64,000 nt of DNA from Dryocola boscaweniae. GTDB taxonomy: Bacteria > Pseudomonadota > Gammaproteobacteria > Enterobacterales > Enterobacteriaceae. The position numbers and the translations under genes are program-made. How positions within the stretch are numbered: position 1 is the first letter of the stretch; each line of letters opens with the position of its first letter. A model generated the notes under the pieces. It ran no database searches. It was not told the DNA's origin and was given only the letters and a program-made list of their open reading frames with translations. Of the stretch, positions 55,867 through 64,000 are shown one piece after another. The stretch covers positions 124,001-188,000 of the forward strand of contig NZ_JALHAP010000079.1 of assembly GCF_025215095.1 (NCBI RefSeq), read 5' to 3'.

Positions 55867-56889
55867 GGGTTTGCGCCCGCTGCGGAAATAAGGGCCGGGC
55901 GCAACGGATTCACGCAGCACCAGCGTACCGACAAATGGCGGGATCGGTTCAAGATCTTCGCCGTTTGCCAGTTTGATTGCCTGGTCGATGGCGGTAGTTA
56001 TCATATTATCAATCGGCAAATAGACGGTGGACAACGCAGGCTGGAGCCACTGCGCGCTTGGCGCATCGTCAAAACCAAACAGCGAAACGTCCTGCGGAAT
56101 ACGCATACCCGCCTGGTGCAGGGCTTTTGAGGCGCCCAGCGCCATATCGTCGTTACAGGCAAACAGCGCGGTAAAAGGCACATGGCTTTCCAGCAACTCC
56201 TGGCAAAGTTGATGGCCTACCGTCATGGTGGAATCGCCGTTTTTTACGCGTTCTTCATTAAAGCGAATGCCGTGCTTTTGCAAAGCCTTGCGGTAGCCCA
56301 TCAAACGGGCCTGCCCGGTTGGAGTGGAAATCGGCACCGTGATACAGGCTATTTCGCGATGGCCCTGCTGAATTAAATATTCGGTAGCCTGAAATGCCGC
56401 ATCCTGCTGTTCGAAGAATACGCAGCGTTCCCGCGCCTGGGTTACATCGCGGTTAATCACCACCAGCGGTACCCGAATGGAACCCATCAAGGATATTAAC
56501 GCCCGTTCAGACATAAAGCGGGTATACAGCACGATGGCGTCGCAATGTCTGTCGACCAGCATTTGTACCGCATCTAACTCTTTTTGCGGGGTGTCGTGCC
56601 CGTCGGTGACGATTAGCTGCTTGCCATGGGCTTCGGTCTGGCGGGAAGCCTGCTGTAGCAGGCGGCCAAAGTAGAATCCGTCAAAGGTTGAAACCACTAA
56701 TCCCACGCTGTTACTGCTGCGGTTGGCAAGCGAACGCGCCAGGAAATTAGGGCGGTACCCTAACTCCTCCATAGCCTTAAAGACCTGTTCGCGGGTGCTT
56801 TCTTTCACCTGCCCGGTGCCGTTCAACACGCGAGATACCGTTGCTTTTGAAACGCCTGCGCGTAGCGAGACATCCAGCATTGTTACCAT
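55858..56889 (-). CDS. LacI-family transcriptional regulator between lysA and galR
   Basis: A 343-residue regulator. The helix-turn-helix is at the N-terminus (VTMLDVSLRAGVSKATVSRVLNGTG) and a periplasmic-binding-protein-like sensor domain follows (about 60-330), ending FVGTLVLRESVAPG. It resembles AscG-type regulators and is not GalR or GalS. No sugar operon adjoins it, so the target is unknown. ATG 56889 is chosen because AGGA lies eight bases upstream; the frame opens 29 codons earlier. E. coli K-12 has no gene here. Confidence 0.88.
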   Translation of the reverse strand: MVTMLDVSLRAGVSKATVSRVLNGTGQVKESTREQVFKAMEELGYRPNFLARSLANRSSNSVGLVVSTFDGFYFGRLLQQASRQTEAHGKQLIVTDGHDTPQKELDAVQMLVDRHCDAIVLYTRFMSERALISLMGSIRVPLVVINRDVTQARERCVFFEQQDAAFQATEYLIQQGHREIACITVPISTPTGQARLMGYRKALQKHGIRFNEERVKNGDSTMTVGHQLCQELLESHVPFTALFACNDDMALGASKALHQAGMRIPQDVSLFGFDDAPSAQWLQPALSTVYLPIDNMITTAIDQAIKLANGEDLEPIPPFVGTLVLRESVAPGPYFRSGRKPSK

Positions 56890-57060
56890 CGATTCATTCC
56901 TGATTAAGTCTTCCGTCGCGATACCGCAGTTTTCATCGCAGTCTAACACAGGTGCCAGAAGGGTAAGATCCGGCATACCGCTTCGCCATGTAAATTGTCA
57001 TACGAGGATCACGCTTTTAGACAATGAATGATGAAAAGCCAGTGCAATACCCAACGTCGG

Positions 57061-58068
57061 CTACTCACCACTTGGCGCAACTACCGAATGACGGCGCACG
57101 AGCGTAGGGCTAAAAATGTGTGTGGTTTCGGGCAGCGGACGGTTTTCCGCAAGCGCCATCGCAAGCTCGGCGGCCTGGGTCGCCATGGTAATTATTGGGT
57201 AACGAACGGTAGTGAGACGCGGGCGCACATAGCGTGAAATCAGCACATCATCAAAGCCAATCAGCGAGATCTCTTTCGGTACGTCGATGCCGTTGTCGTT
57301 CAGAACGCCCATTGCCCCTGCAGCCATCGAGTCGTTATAACAGGCGACGGCAGAAAAATGTTTTCCGCGCCCAAGCAGCTCGGTCATGGCCTGTTCGCCG
57401 CCGCTTTCATCCGGCTCGCCAAAGGTCACCAGACGATCGTTAACCGGAATACCGTGCTCTTTTAGCGCGTCGTAATAACCTTGCAGGCGATCTTCGGCAT
57501 CGGAAATCGTGTGGTTGGAGCACAGGTAGCCAATTTTTGTATGGCCCTGCTGAATCAAATGACGGGTGGCAAGCCAGGCGCCATAGCGGTCATCCAGCGC
57601 CACGCAGCGCTGTTCAAAGCCGGGCAGGGTACGATTAATAAGCACCATGCCTGGCATCTGTTTCATTAAGGAAATCAGTTCGCTGTCAGGAATTTTTTTG
57701 GCATGTACCACCAGGGCGGCGCAGCGGTGGCGAATCAGTTGTTCGATGGCCTGGCGCTCTTTTTGTTCGTTGTGATACCCGTTGCCAATCAGCAGAAAGT
57801 TGCCGGTGCGATAGGCCACTTGCTCAACGGCTTTCACCATGGCGCCAAAGAAGGGGTCGGAGACATCGCCCACAATCAGGCCAATCGTTTCGGTTGTCTG
57901 TTGGGCTAATGCGCGGGCATTGGCGTTGGGATGGTAGTTAAGCTCTTCCATCGCGCAGGTCACCGCCTGACGTGAAGCGTCGCTGGCTTTTGGCGAGTCG
58001 TTAATCACACGGGACACCGTGGCGACAGAAACACCTGCAAGCCGAGCTACATCCTTAATTGTCGCCAT
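57061..58068 (-). CDS. galR: galactose operon repressor GalR
   Basis: A 335-residue LacI-family repressor of the gal regulon; galactose releases it. The helix-turn-helix is MATIKDVARLAGVSVATVSRVIN, and the sensor domain agrees with E. coli GalR through LIGFDDVLISRYVRPRLTTVRYP and FSPTLVRRHSV. The C-terminal tail is about eight residues shorter than in E. coli. A GalR-type operator lies 18 bp upstream of the start. Confidence 0.96.
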   Translation of the reverse strand: MATIKDVARLAGVSVATVSRVINDSPKASDASRQAVTCAMEELNYHPNANARALAQQTTETIGLIVGDVSDPFFGAMVKAVEQVAYRTGNFLLIGNGYHNEQKERQAIEQLIRHRCAALVVHAKKIPDSELISLMKQMPGMVLINRTLPGFEQRCVALDDRYGAWLATRHLIQQGHTKIGYLCSNHTISDAEDRLQGYYDALKEHGIPVNDRLVTFGEPDESGGEQAMTELLGRGKHFSAVACYNDSMAAGAMGVLNDNGIDVPKEISLIGFDDVLISRYVRPRLTTVRYPIITMATQAAELAMALAENRPLPETTHIFSPTLVRRHSVVAPSGE

Positions 58069-58085
58069 AAGTCACATTCCGGTTG

Positions 58086-58099
58086 GGTAAACGTTTACA
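58086..58099. promoter_or_regulatory. GalR/GalS-type operator upstream of galR
   Basis: GGTAAACGTTTACA contains the perfect 12-bp palindrome GTAAACGTTTAC with the central CG of LacI/GalR-family operators. It lies 18 bp before the galR start, which suggests autoregulation. Confidence 0.65.
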
Positions 58100-58354
58100 C
58101 AAACTTAAGTGTTACGGAAAAGCCCTGCCACTTCAAGGGGACAAGTGTCACTGCGCTCGCAAACCTGAGCAAAATGCCTCGCAAAAGAGTCCCATTGTTA
58201 CATGTCCTGGGCGGTCGAAATTCAGACGCAGCGGCAGAATTGAGCATGTTGCGGATTTTTAATAATTTCCGGCAAAATTTTTGCTTACAGTTTGCAGTGC
58301 GCTGTTGCGATTTCCATATGGCGTAAGCGGCTGAGCCGCTGCTACATTTGTGAT
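58100..58354. other. spacer between galR and omrB
   Basis: 255 bp with no gene. It should hold the galR promoter (minus) and the OmpR-dependent control region of omrB (plus). TACATT at 58343-58348 is placed as the omrB -10 element. OmpR sites are too degenerate to assign by eye. Confidence 0.5.
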
Positions 58355-58439
58355 CCCAGAGGTATTGATAGGTGGTGTCGGCGCCTGATGCTGACCACAA
58401 GAATTACACCAACCTGCGCGGATGCGCAGGTTTTTTTTT
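58355..58439 (+). ncRNA. omrB: OmrB small RNA
   Basis: An 85-nt Hfq-dependent sRNA. The 5' seed CCCAGAGGTATTGATAGGTG is that of E. coli OmrB, and the 3' end is AACCTGCGC-GGAT-GCGCAGG followed by nine T, the terminator. OmrA and OmrB repress outer-membrane and regulatory genes (ompT, cirA, fecA, ompR, csgD). The middle (about 58376-58405) differs from E. coli, as expected for the non-pairing linker. It is in the conserved galR-omr-aas position. Confidence 0.93.
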
Positions 58440-58556
58440 GCCTCACGATCCTCACCTGTAACAAGAAGCGAGAATTTAAACACCTGGTTGCACTTCCGCT
58501 CATTCCTTTTCGTTTTCTCGCTGGTTAGGCCTGTCATCCTGCGCCACAATTCAGAT

Positions 58557-58645
58557 CCCAGAGGTATTGATTGGTGAGAATTCTTCGTACGCTGTGTGTA
58601 CAATTCTTCTTGCACCGACCTGCGCAGATGCGCAGGTTTTTTTTT
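58557..58645 (+). ncRNA. omrA: OmrA small RNA
   Basis: An 89-nt sRNA sister of OmrB. It starts CCCAGAGGTATTGATTGGTG, as in E. coli OmrA, has a central hairpin (GAGAATTCTTCGTACG...), and ends CCTGCGC-AGAT-GCGCAGG with nine T. CACAAT at 58545-58550 is at the -10 position. Both copies are transcribed toward aas. Confidence 0.93.
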
Positions 58646-58758
58646 GCTTTTTTTCAGAGTTTGTATGCTTGCCTGGACTCGCTCCTTCAAAGCTAGTCGT
58701 GTACTCTTCAGCCACTACACTTAAGTGTCTGTGCCGATTAACGACAAAGGGAGTTGAT

Positions 58759-60909
58759 ATGCTGTTAGGTTTCTTCCGTGCGCTGTTTCGCATGCTTTTT
58801 CGGGTGCGTTTGTCTGGCGATACGAATGCCCTCAATCTGCCGCGCGTGCTGATTGTTCCCAACCATGTCTCCTTTATCGATGGCATTCTGCTGGCGCTGT
58901 TTTTGCCGATTCGCCCGGTTTTTGCCGTCTACTCTTCCGTTAGCCAGCAGTGGTACATGCGTTGGCTGAAATCTATTATCGATTTTGTGCCGGTTGATCC
59001 GACAAAGCCGATGTCGATTAAACATCTGGTGCGCCTGGTAGAGCAAGGCCGCCCGGTAGTTATCTTCCCGGAAGGGCGAATCTCGGTTACCGGCTCGCTG
59101 ATGAAAATCTACGAAGGCGCGGGGTTTGTGGCCGCTAAAGCAAACGCCACGGTGATCCCGCTGCGCATTAACGGTGCGGAGCTGACCTTCTTTAGCCGCC
59201 TGAAAGGCCTGGTCAAACAGCGCCTGTTCCCACGCATCACCCTGCACATTCTGCCGCCGACCTCCGTTCCAATGCCGGATGCGCCGCGGGCCCGCGACCG
59301 CCGCAAGATGGCGGGTGAAATGCTGCATCAGATTATGATGGAAGCGCGCATGGCGGTACGCCCGCGTGAAACGCTGTATGAAGCTTTGCTCGCCGCGTGC
59401 TACCGCTATGGTTCACGTAAAAACTGCATTGAAGACATTAATTTCAAGCCGGACACTTACCGTGCGCTGCTGACCAAAACGCTGTTTGTCGGGCGGATCC
59501 TCAATAAATACAGCAAAGCGGGCGAAACCATCGGCCTGATGTTGCCCAACGCGGCTATCAGCGCGGCGGTGATTTTTGGCGCATCGTCCCGCGGCCGTAT
59601 CCCGGCGATGATGAACTACACGGCGGGCATAAAAGGGCTGACCAGCGCTATAACCGCCGCGCAAATCAAAACGGTATTTACCTCGCGCCAGTTCCTCGAC
59701 AAAGGCAAGCTGTGGCATTTGCCAGAGCAGCTTACTCAGGTGCGCTGGGTCTTCCTGGAAGATCTTAAAGGAGAGGTCACTGCCGCCGATAAACTGTGGA
59801 TCTTCGCCCATCTGTTTGTGCCGCATCTGGCACAGGTAAAACAGAAGCCGGAAGATGCCGCGATGGTGCTGTTTACCTCAGGTTCCGAGGGCAATCCAAA
59901 AGGCGTGGTGCACAGCCATAAAAGCCTGCTGGCGAACGTCGAACAGATTCGTACCATTGCGGACTTTACCGCTAATGACCGCTTTATGTCGGCGCTGCCG
60001 TTGTTCCACTCCTTCGGCCTGACCGTCGGCCTGTTTACCCCGCTGCTGACCGGGGCGGAAGTGTTCCTTTATCCAAGCCCGCTGCACTACCGCGTAGTGC
60101 CTGAGCTGGTTTATGACCGCAACTGCACGGTGCTGTTTGGCACTTCAACGTTCCTCGGTAATTACGCGCGTTTCGCGAATCCTTATGACTTTTTCCGCCT
60201 GCGTTATGTTGTTGCGGGAGCCGAAAAACTCCAGGAAAGCACTAAACAGCTTTGGCAGGACAAATTCGGCCTGCGCATTCTGGAAGGCTACGGCGTAACT
60301 GAATGCGCGCCGGTGGTATCAATTAACGTTCCGATGGCCGCGAAACCGGGCACCGTTGGGCGCATTCTGCCTGCTATGGACGCTCGCCTGATGGCCGTGC
60401 CCGGCATTGAAGAAGGGGGCCGCCTGCAGTTAAAAGGGCCGAACATCATGAACGGCTATCTGCGCGTGGAAAATCCGGGTGTCCTTGAAGTACCCACGGC
60501 GGAAAATGCGTTGGGTGAAATGGAAAAAGGCTGGTACGACACCGGCGATATCGTGAAATTTGACGATCAGGGCTTCTGCATTATTCAGGGGCGCGCTAAA
60601 CGCTTTGCCAAAATCGCAGGCGAAATGGTGTCGCTTGAGATGGTGGAACAAGTGGCGCTGGGCGTGTCGCCGGACAAAATGCACGCAACCGTTATTAAGA
60701 ACGATGCGGCAAAAGGCGAGGCGCTGGTGATGTTCACCACCGACAGCGAACTGAACCGTGAAAAACTAATGCGCTATGCCCGGGAACATGGCGTGCCTGA
60801 GCTGGCCGTACCGCGCGATATCCGCTTCCTTAAACAGTTGCCGGTGCTGGGCAGCGGTAAACCGGACTTTGTTACCCTGAAGGCGCAACTGGAGGCAGAG
60901 GATGCATGA
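58759..60909 (+). CDS. aas: bifunctional acyl-ACP synthetase / 2-acylglycerophosphoethanolamine acyltransferase
   Basis: Re-acylates lysophosphatidylethanolamine at the inner membrane. The 716-residue protein has an N-terminal PlsC-type acyltransferase (about 10-200) with the HX4D motif H36...D41 in NHVSFIDG and the [10 protein letters not shown] motif, and a C-terminal AMP-binding acyl-ACP synthetase (about 225-716) with [11 protein letters not shown] from residue 372 and YDTGDIV later. ATG 58759 matches E. coli ([16 protein letters not shown]), with AAGGGAG upstream. The frame runs back 64 codons through omrA and is not translated there. It overlaps lplT by 8 bp. Confidence 0.96.
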   Translation: MLLGFFRALFRMLFRVRLSGDTNALNLPRVLIVPNHVSFIDGILLALFLPIRPVFAVYSSVSQQWYMRWLKSIIDFVPVDPTKPMSIKHLVRLVEQGRPVVIFPEGRISVTGSLMKIYEGAGFVAAKANATVIPLRINGAELTFFSRLKGLVKQRLFPRITLHILPPTSVPMPDAPRARDRRKMAGEMLHQIMMEARMAVRPRETLYEALLAACYRYGSRKNCIEDINFKPDTYRALLTKTLFVGRILNKYSKAGETIGLMLPNAAISAAVIFGASSRGRIPAMMNYTAGIKGLTSAITAAQIKTVFTSRQFLDKGKLWHLPEQLTQVRWVFLEDLKGEVTAADKLWIFAHLFVPHLAQVKQKPEDAAMVLFTSGSEGNPKGVVHSHKSLLANVEQIRTIADFTANDRFMSALPLFHSFGLTVGLFTPLLTGAEVFLYPSPLHYRVVPELVYDRNCTVLFGTSTFLGNYARFANPYDFFRLRYVVAGAEKLQESTKQLWQDKFGLRILEGYGVTECAPVVSINVPMAAKPGTVGRILPAMDARLMAVPGIEEGGRLQLKGPNIMNGYLRVENPGVLEVPTAENALGEMEKGWYDTGDIVKFDDQGFCIIQGRAKRFAKIAGEMVSLEMVEQVALGVSPDKMHATVIKNDAAKGEALVMFTTDSELNREKLMRYAREHGVPELAVPRDIRFLKQLPVLGSGKPDFVTLKAQLEAEDA

Positions 60910-62098
60910 GAATGCGCTAAACGATGCCTCTTTGTGGTCACGAGGAATGAAAGCGGTCACGGCGGCGCAGTTCCTGTCCGCCTTTGGCGATAATGCTTTG
61001 CTGTTCGCGACGCTTGCGGTGCTCAAGCAGCAGTTTTATCCGGACTGGAGCCAGCCGGTGCTGCAAATGGTATTTGTCGGCGCATACATTCTCTTTGCTC
61101 CGTTCGTTGGGCAAGTTGCGGACAGCTTCGCAAAAGGGCGAGTGATGATGTTTGCTAACAGTCTGAAGCTTGTGGGCGCGGGAGTTATCTGCCTGGGGCT
61201 GAACCCCTTTGTGGGCTATACGCTGGTGGGAATTGGCGCGGCAGCTTACTCGCCGGCGAAATACGGCATTCTTGGCGAATTAACTACCGGCGATCGTCTG
61301 GTAAAAGCCAACGGCATCATGGAATCTTCAACCATCGCCGCGATTTTATTGGGATCGATGGCGGGCGGCGTGCTGGCCGACTGGCATATTCTGGCTGCGC
61401 TGGGCGTTTGCGTGCTGGTTTATGCGGGAGCGGTGGTAGCCAATATGTTTATTCCAAAACTCGCTCCGGCCCGTCCCGGTCAGTCATGGCGCTTTATGCC
61501 GTTGACCCGTAGTTTCTTCACCGCCTGCCGCACGTTATGGCGCAACGGCGAAACGCGTTTTTCTCTCGTTGGCACAAGCCTGTTCTGGGGCGCGGGCGTG
61601 ACGCTTCGTTTTCTGCTGGTGCTATGGGTGCCTGTTGCACTGGGGATAACGGATAACGCTACGCCAACTTACCTGAACGCCATGGTTGCGGTCGGCATTG
61701 TGGTTGGTGCGGGGGCTGCGGCGAAGCTGGTAACGCTTGAAACCGTGGCGCGCTGCATGCCTGCCGGGGTTTTGATCGGTATTGGCGTGCTGTTCTTCGC
61801 GATGCAACACGCGTTGCTGCCATCTTACGTATTGCTGATGCTGATTGGGGTGCTTGGCGGTTTCTTTGTGGTGCCGCTCAATGCGCTGTTGCAGGAGCGC
61901 GGGAAGCGCACCGTAGGGGCCGGTAATGCGATTGCGGTGCAAAACCTCGGCGAAAATACCGCGATGCTGCTGATGCTCGGCCTGTACTCGCTGGCGGTAA
62001 AAACCGGCGCGCCGATTGTCGGCATTGGCATCGGCTTTGGCGTAGTGTTTGCGCTGGCGATTAGCGCCCTGTGGGTCTGGCAAATACGGCAGAAATGA
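60902..62098 (+). CDS. lplT: lysophospholipid transporter LplT
   Basis: A 398-residue MFS protein with 12 helices that flips lysophospholipids across the inner membrane for Aas. The N-terminus is [22 protein letters not shown] and helix 5 has [22 protein letters not shown]. coli LplT has 397 residues. It starts inside the end of aas (8-bp overlap), so the two are coupled. It is convergent with tas, with REP-like repeats between. Confidence 0.95.
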   Translation: MHENALNDASLWSRGMKAVTAAQFLSAFGDNALLFATLAVLKQQFYPDWSQPVLQMVFVGAYILFAPFVGQVADSFAKGRVMMFANSLKLVGAGVICLGLNPFVGYTLVGIGAAAYSPAKYGILGELTTGDRLVKANGIMESSTIAAILLGSMAGGVLADWHILAALGVCVLVYAGAVVANMFIPKLAPARPGQSWRFMPLTRSFFTACRTLWRNGETRFSLVGTSLFWGAGVTLRFLLVLWVPVALGITDNATPTYLNAMVAVGIVVGAGAAAKLVTLETVARCMPAGVLIGIGVLFFAMQHALLPSYVLLMLIGVLGGFFVVPLNALLQERGKRTVGAGNAIAVQNLGENTAMLLMLGLYSLAVKTGAPIVGIGIGFGVVFALAISALWVWQIRQK

Positions 62099-62106
62099 GA
62101 ACTCAA

Positions 62107-62175
62107 TGGCGCATGCGCTTATCCGCCCTACAAATTCAATGATAAGTAGGGCAGATAAGCGAAACGCCGTCCGCC
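62107..62175. repeat. REP-like palindromes between lplT and tas
   Basis: Two inverted units: 62107-62131 (GCGCATGCGCTTATCCGCCCTAC) and 62146-62175 (GTAGGGCAGATAAGCG...CGTCCGCC). Fourth convergent-gene gap in the window with this family. Confidence 0.75.
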
Positions 62176-62185
62176 AATAATGGCC

Positions 62186-63226
62186 TTAAGGAGCAGGATA
62201 GGTATAAACGCGATGTACCGCTTCGAGTTCTTCAACCACCTCTTCGCTTAGGTTCAGATGCAGGCTTTCAAGGTTTGTTTTCAACTGTTCCAGCGTCGTT
62301 GCGCCCAGCAGCGTGCTGGCGACAAACGGCTGACGGCGCACAAACGCCAGGGCCATTTGCGCCGGGTCCAGGCTATGGCGTTTCGCCACGTCCACATAGG
62401 CGGCAACCGCCTGTTGCGTTTGTTCGCCGCTATAGCGAGTAAAGCGGCTAAACAGCGTATTACGCGCACCGGCAGGTTTGGCGCCGTTAAGGTATTTTCC
62501 CGTTAGCGTGCCAAAAGCCAGGCAGGAATAGGCAAGCAGTTCAACGCCTTCGCGCTGGGTTATTTCCGCAAGTCCCACTTCAAAGCTGCGGTTCACCAGG
62601 CTGTACGGGTTCTGAATAGTGACAATGCGCGGCAAATCGTGCTTTTCCGCCAGTTGCAGATAGCGCATCACGCCCCACGGCGTTTCGTTCGATACGCCGA
62701 TATAGCGAATTTTTCCTGCGCGTTGAAACTCCGCCAGGGCTTCCAGCGTTTCCAGCAGCGTGACGGGAACCGCGTTATCCGTCCAGGTATAACCCAGTTT
62801 GCCGAAGCAGTTGGTCGCTCGCTGCGGCCAGTGTACCTGGTAAAGATCGAGATAATCCGTTTGCAAACGCTTCAGGCTTGCATCCAGCGCGTCACGAATA
62901 TTCCTTCGATCGAGTATTTGGTTCGGGCGGATCCCTGCATCGTTGTTGCGGCTTGGTCCGCTAACTTTGGACGCGATAACCAGCTTGTCACGGTTGCCGC
63001 GCTGTTTGAGCCAGTTGCCTACGTAGCTTTCTGTTAAGCCTTGCGTTTCCGGGCGCGGCGGCACCGGATACATTTCCGCGACGTCAATCAGGTTAACGCC
63101 CTGGCTTACGGCGTAATCGAGCTGCTCATGGGCGTCGGCTTCGCTGTTTTGCTCACCAAAAGTCATGGTTCCTAAGCCCAGCGTGCTTATTTCAAGAGAG
63201 CTATGGGGGATACGGTGATAATGCAT
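62186..63226 (-). CDS. tas: aldo/keto reductase Tas
   Basis: A 346-residue NADPH-dependent aldo/keto reductase. It can suppress a tyrosine requirement in starving E. coli tyrA mutants; the normal substrate is not known. Landmarks are LGLGTMTFGEQNSEADAHEQLDYA, NLIDVAEMYPVPPRPETQG with the catalytic aspartate and tyrosine, IASKVSGPSRNN, DLYQVHWPQR and the C-terminal FVRRQPFVASTLLGATTLEQL. The start MHYHRIPHSSLEISTLG at 63226 is conserved; the frame opens 28 codons earlier. Confidence 0.95.
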   Translation of the reverse strand: MHYHRIPHSSLEISTLGLGTMTFGEQNSEADAHEQLDYAVSQGVNLIDVAEMYPVPPRPETQGLTESYVGNWLKQRGNRDKLVIASKVSGPSRNNDAGIRPNQILDRRNIRDALDASLKRLQTDYLDLYQVHWPQRATNCFGKLGYTWTDNAVPVTLLETLEALAEFQRAGKIRYIGVSNETPWGVMRYLQLAEKHDLPRIVTIQNPYSLVNRSFEVGLAEITQREGVELLAYSCLAFGTLTGKYLNGAKPAGARNTLFSRFTRYSGEQTQQAVAAYVDVAKRHSLDPAQMALAFVRRQPFVASTLLGATTLEQLKTNLESLHLNLSEEVVEELEAVHRVYTYPAP

Positions 63227-63370
63227 AACCGGCTTCCTTATTCTTCTGGCAGACCACATCAGGCAAGCGCCCGACAAAAAAGGACTATTAACATGGCAGA
63301 GGGAAAGCAAAAGCGAAAGAGGGGGAGGTAAGAAAAGTATTCAGGCCAGCGAGGCGCTGACCTTCAGGGT

Positions 63371-63589
63371 TTAACGTTCAATAATTTGTGAAACGTCGTC
63401 GCGGTTGATTTGCATCTCGTTGCCCTGCTGGTCGCGATAGCTCACCAGCCCGGTTTCATCATCAATTTGCGGCTTGCCATCGGTAAGAATCATGCGGCCA
63501 TCTTTGGTTGCCATCACGTAATCGCTGCTACAGCCAGAAACGGCGCATGCCAGCCCGATAGCGGAAATTACAACTGCCCATTTTTTCAT
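63371..63589 (-). CDS. ygdR: small outer-membrane-type lipoprotein YgdR
   Basis: A 72-residue lipoprotein of the YgdI/YgdR (DUF903) family. The signal peptide has the lipobox AVSGC with lipidated C20. The mature part, [21 protein letters not shown], is almost identical to E. coli YgdR. Function unknown. ATG 63589 ([20 protein letters not shown]) is chosen over ATG 63625. Confidence 0.93.
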   Translation of the reverse strand: MKKWAVVISAIGLACAVSGCSSDYVMATKDGRMILTDGKPQIDDETGLVSYRDQQGNEMQINRDDVSQIIER

Positions 63590-63683
63590 CGTTATTCGCC
63601 TCGTCAGGAATGAAATGACATACATAGTTTAGTAATAACTTTATAAAGGCGAGAGGATAAGCGGGGAATTCTTAAAATAAATC

Positions 63684-63709
63684 AGGGGAAAGCATTAAAG
63701 CCTTCCCCT
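63684..63709 (-). terminator. terminator of ygdQ
   Basis: On the minus strand AGGGGAAGGC-TTTAAT-GCTTTCCCCT followed by GATTTATTTT, just past the ygdQ stop. It separates ygdQ from ygdR. Confidence 0.75.
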
Positions 63710-63715
63710 TGCGGA

Positions 63716-64000
63716 TTAGAGCGGATTTTTTTTGTTGCGGATAAGGTTGAGGCTTTCCACTGCGATTGAGAAGAACATCGCAAAATAGATGTAACCCTTC
63801 GGCACATGAATATCGAAGCTTTCGAGAATTAACGTAAAGCCGACCAGCAGCAGGAAGGCCAGAGCGAGCATTTTCACCGATGGATGGCGGTCAACGAAAT
63901 CGCCAATCGAGCGTGCGGCAAACATCATTACCCCAACGGCAATAATCACGGCGGCCATCATGATAAACAGATGGTCGGACAGGCCGACGGCGGTGATCAC
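63716..64000 (-). CDS. ygdQ: TerC-family inner membrane protein YgdQ, C-terminal part (truncated)
   Basis: The last 94 residues of a TerC-family (UPF0053) membrane protein; the 5' part lies right of base 64000. Three membrane helices are visible (LFIMMAAVIIAVGVMMFAA, MLALAFLLLVGFTLIL, YIYFAMFFSIAVESLNLI) and the C-terminus is SLNLIRNKKNPL. The sequence is practically the E. coli YgdQ C-terminus. E. coli also has ygdQ beside ygdR. Confidence 0.92.
   Translation of the reverse strand: MITAVGLSDHLFIMMAAVIIAVGVMMFAARSIGDFVDRHPSVKMLALAFLLLVGFTLILESFDIHVPKGYIYFAMFFSIAVESLNLIRNKKNPL

Noticed and set aside
58355..58645. Duplicated CCCAGAGGTATTGAT...TGCGCAGG segments as a mobile repeat
   Set aside because: They are the OmrB and OmrA sRNA genes in their conserved position between galR and aas.
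58567..58758. 64-codon N-terminal extension of aas
   Set aside because: It runs through omrA and its terminator; the conserved Aas start with a good ribosome site is at 58759.

Overview
The window is a chromosomal segment of a member of the Enterobacteriaceae. Most of it follows the Escherichia coli order from fau/ssrS/zapA through gcvTHP, ygfZ, xerD, prfB, lysS and glyU, then yqeF, kduD, ygeA, lysR-lysA, galR, omrB/omrA, aas-lplT, tas and ygdR to ygdQ. Many products are close to the E. coli K-12 proteins as I remember them. The pectin-catabolism genes and the cyclic glucan synthase are absent from E. coli K-12, so an Enterobacter/Kosakonia/Cedecea-like genus is likely. The exact genus cannot be fixed from this sequence.

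Layout. Positions 1-5254 hold fau (partial), 6S RNA and zapA on the minus strand, facing ygfB-pepP-ubiH-ubiI (ubiquinone biosynthesis) on the plus strand. Positions 5691-10202 are the glycine cleavage operon gcvT-gcvH-gcvP, followed by ygfF and a two-component system (11177-13360) that I cannot name. Positions 13512-16479 carry bglA, an RpiR-type regulator and an HD-domain hydrolase. Positions 16638-25959 are conserved housekeeping genes: yqfA, ygfZ, sdhE-ygfX, fldB, xerD-dsbC-recJ, prfB with its programmed frameshift, and lysS. Then come actS (ygeR) and tRNA-Gly glyU.

Positions 26958-29576, directly downstream of glyU, form a short accessory island. It has a small hydrophobic protein, a DUF1493-like protein, an orphan Hcp (type VI secretion tube protein) and a VOC-fold protein, and ends in a perfect 15-bp inverted repeat. 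A single 8.6-kb gene for a cyclic beta-1,2-glucan synthase (NdvB/ChvB type) follows on the minus strand.

Positions 38581-51275 are yqeF plus an oligogalacturonide regulon: a KdgM-type porin, two different oligogalacturonate lyases, KduD, a TogMNAB-type ABC importer and KdgF, with a fepE/wzz-type gene among them. Six sites resembling the KdgR operator lie in the promoter regions of these genes, so the set probably works as one regulon: porin entry, import, cleavage of unsaturated oligomers, then ring opening and reduction towards 2-keto-3-deoxygluconate. kduI, which sits beside kduD in E. coli, is not in the window.

Positions 51440-64000 return to the E. coli order, with an MFS transporter between ygeA and lysR and an extra LacI-family regulator between lysA and galR. 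A family of REP-like palindromes (GTAGGGTGGATAAGCG...CGCCATCCACC and variants) occurs at six loci, four of them between convergent genes. No insertion sequence with a transposase, no integrase and no CRISPR array was seen.
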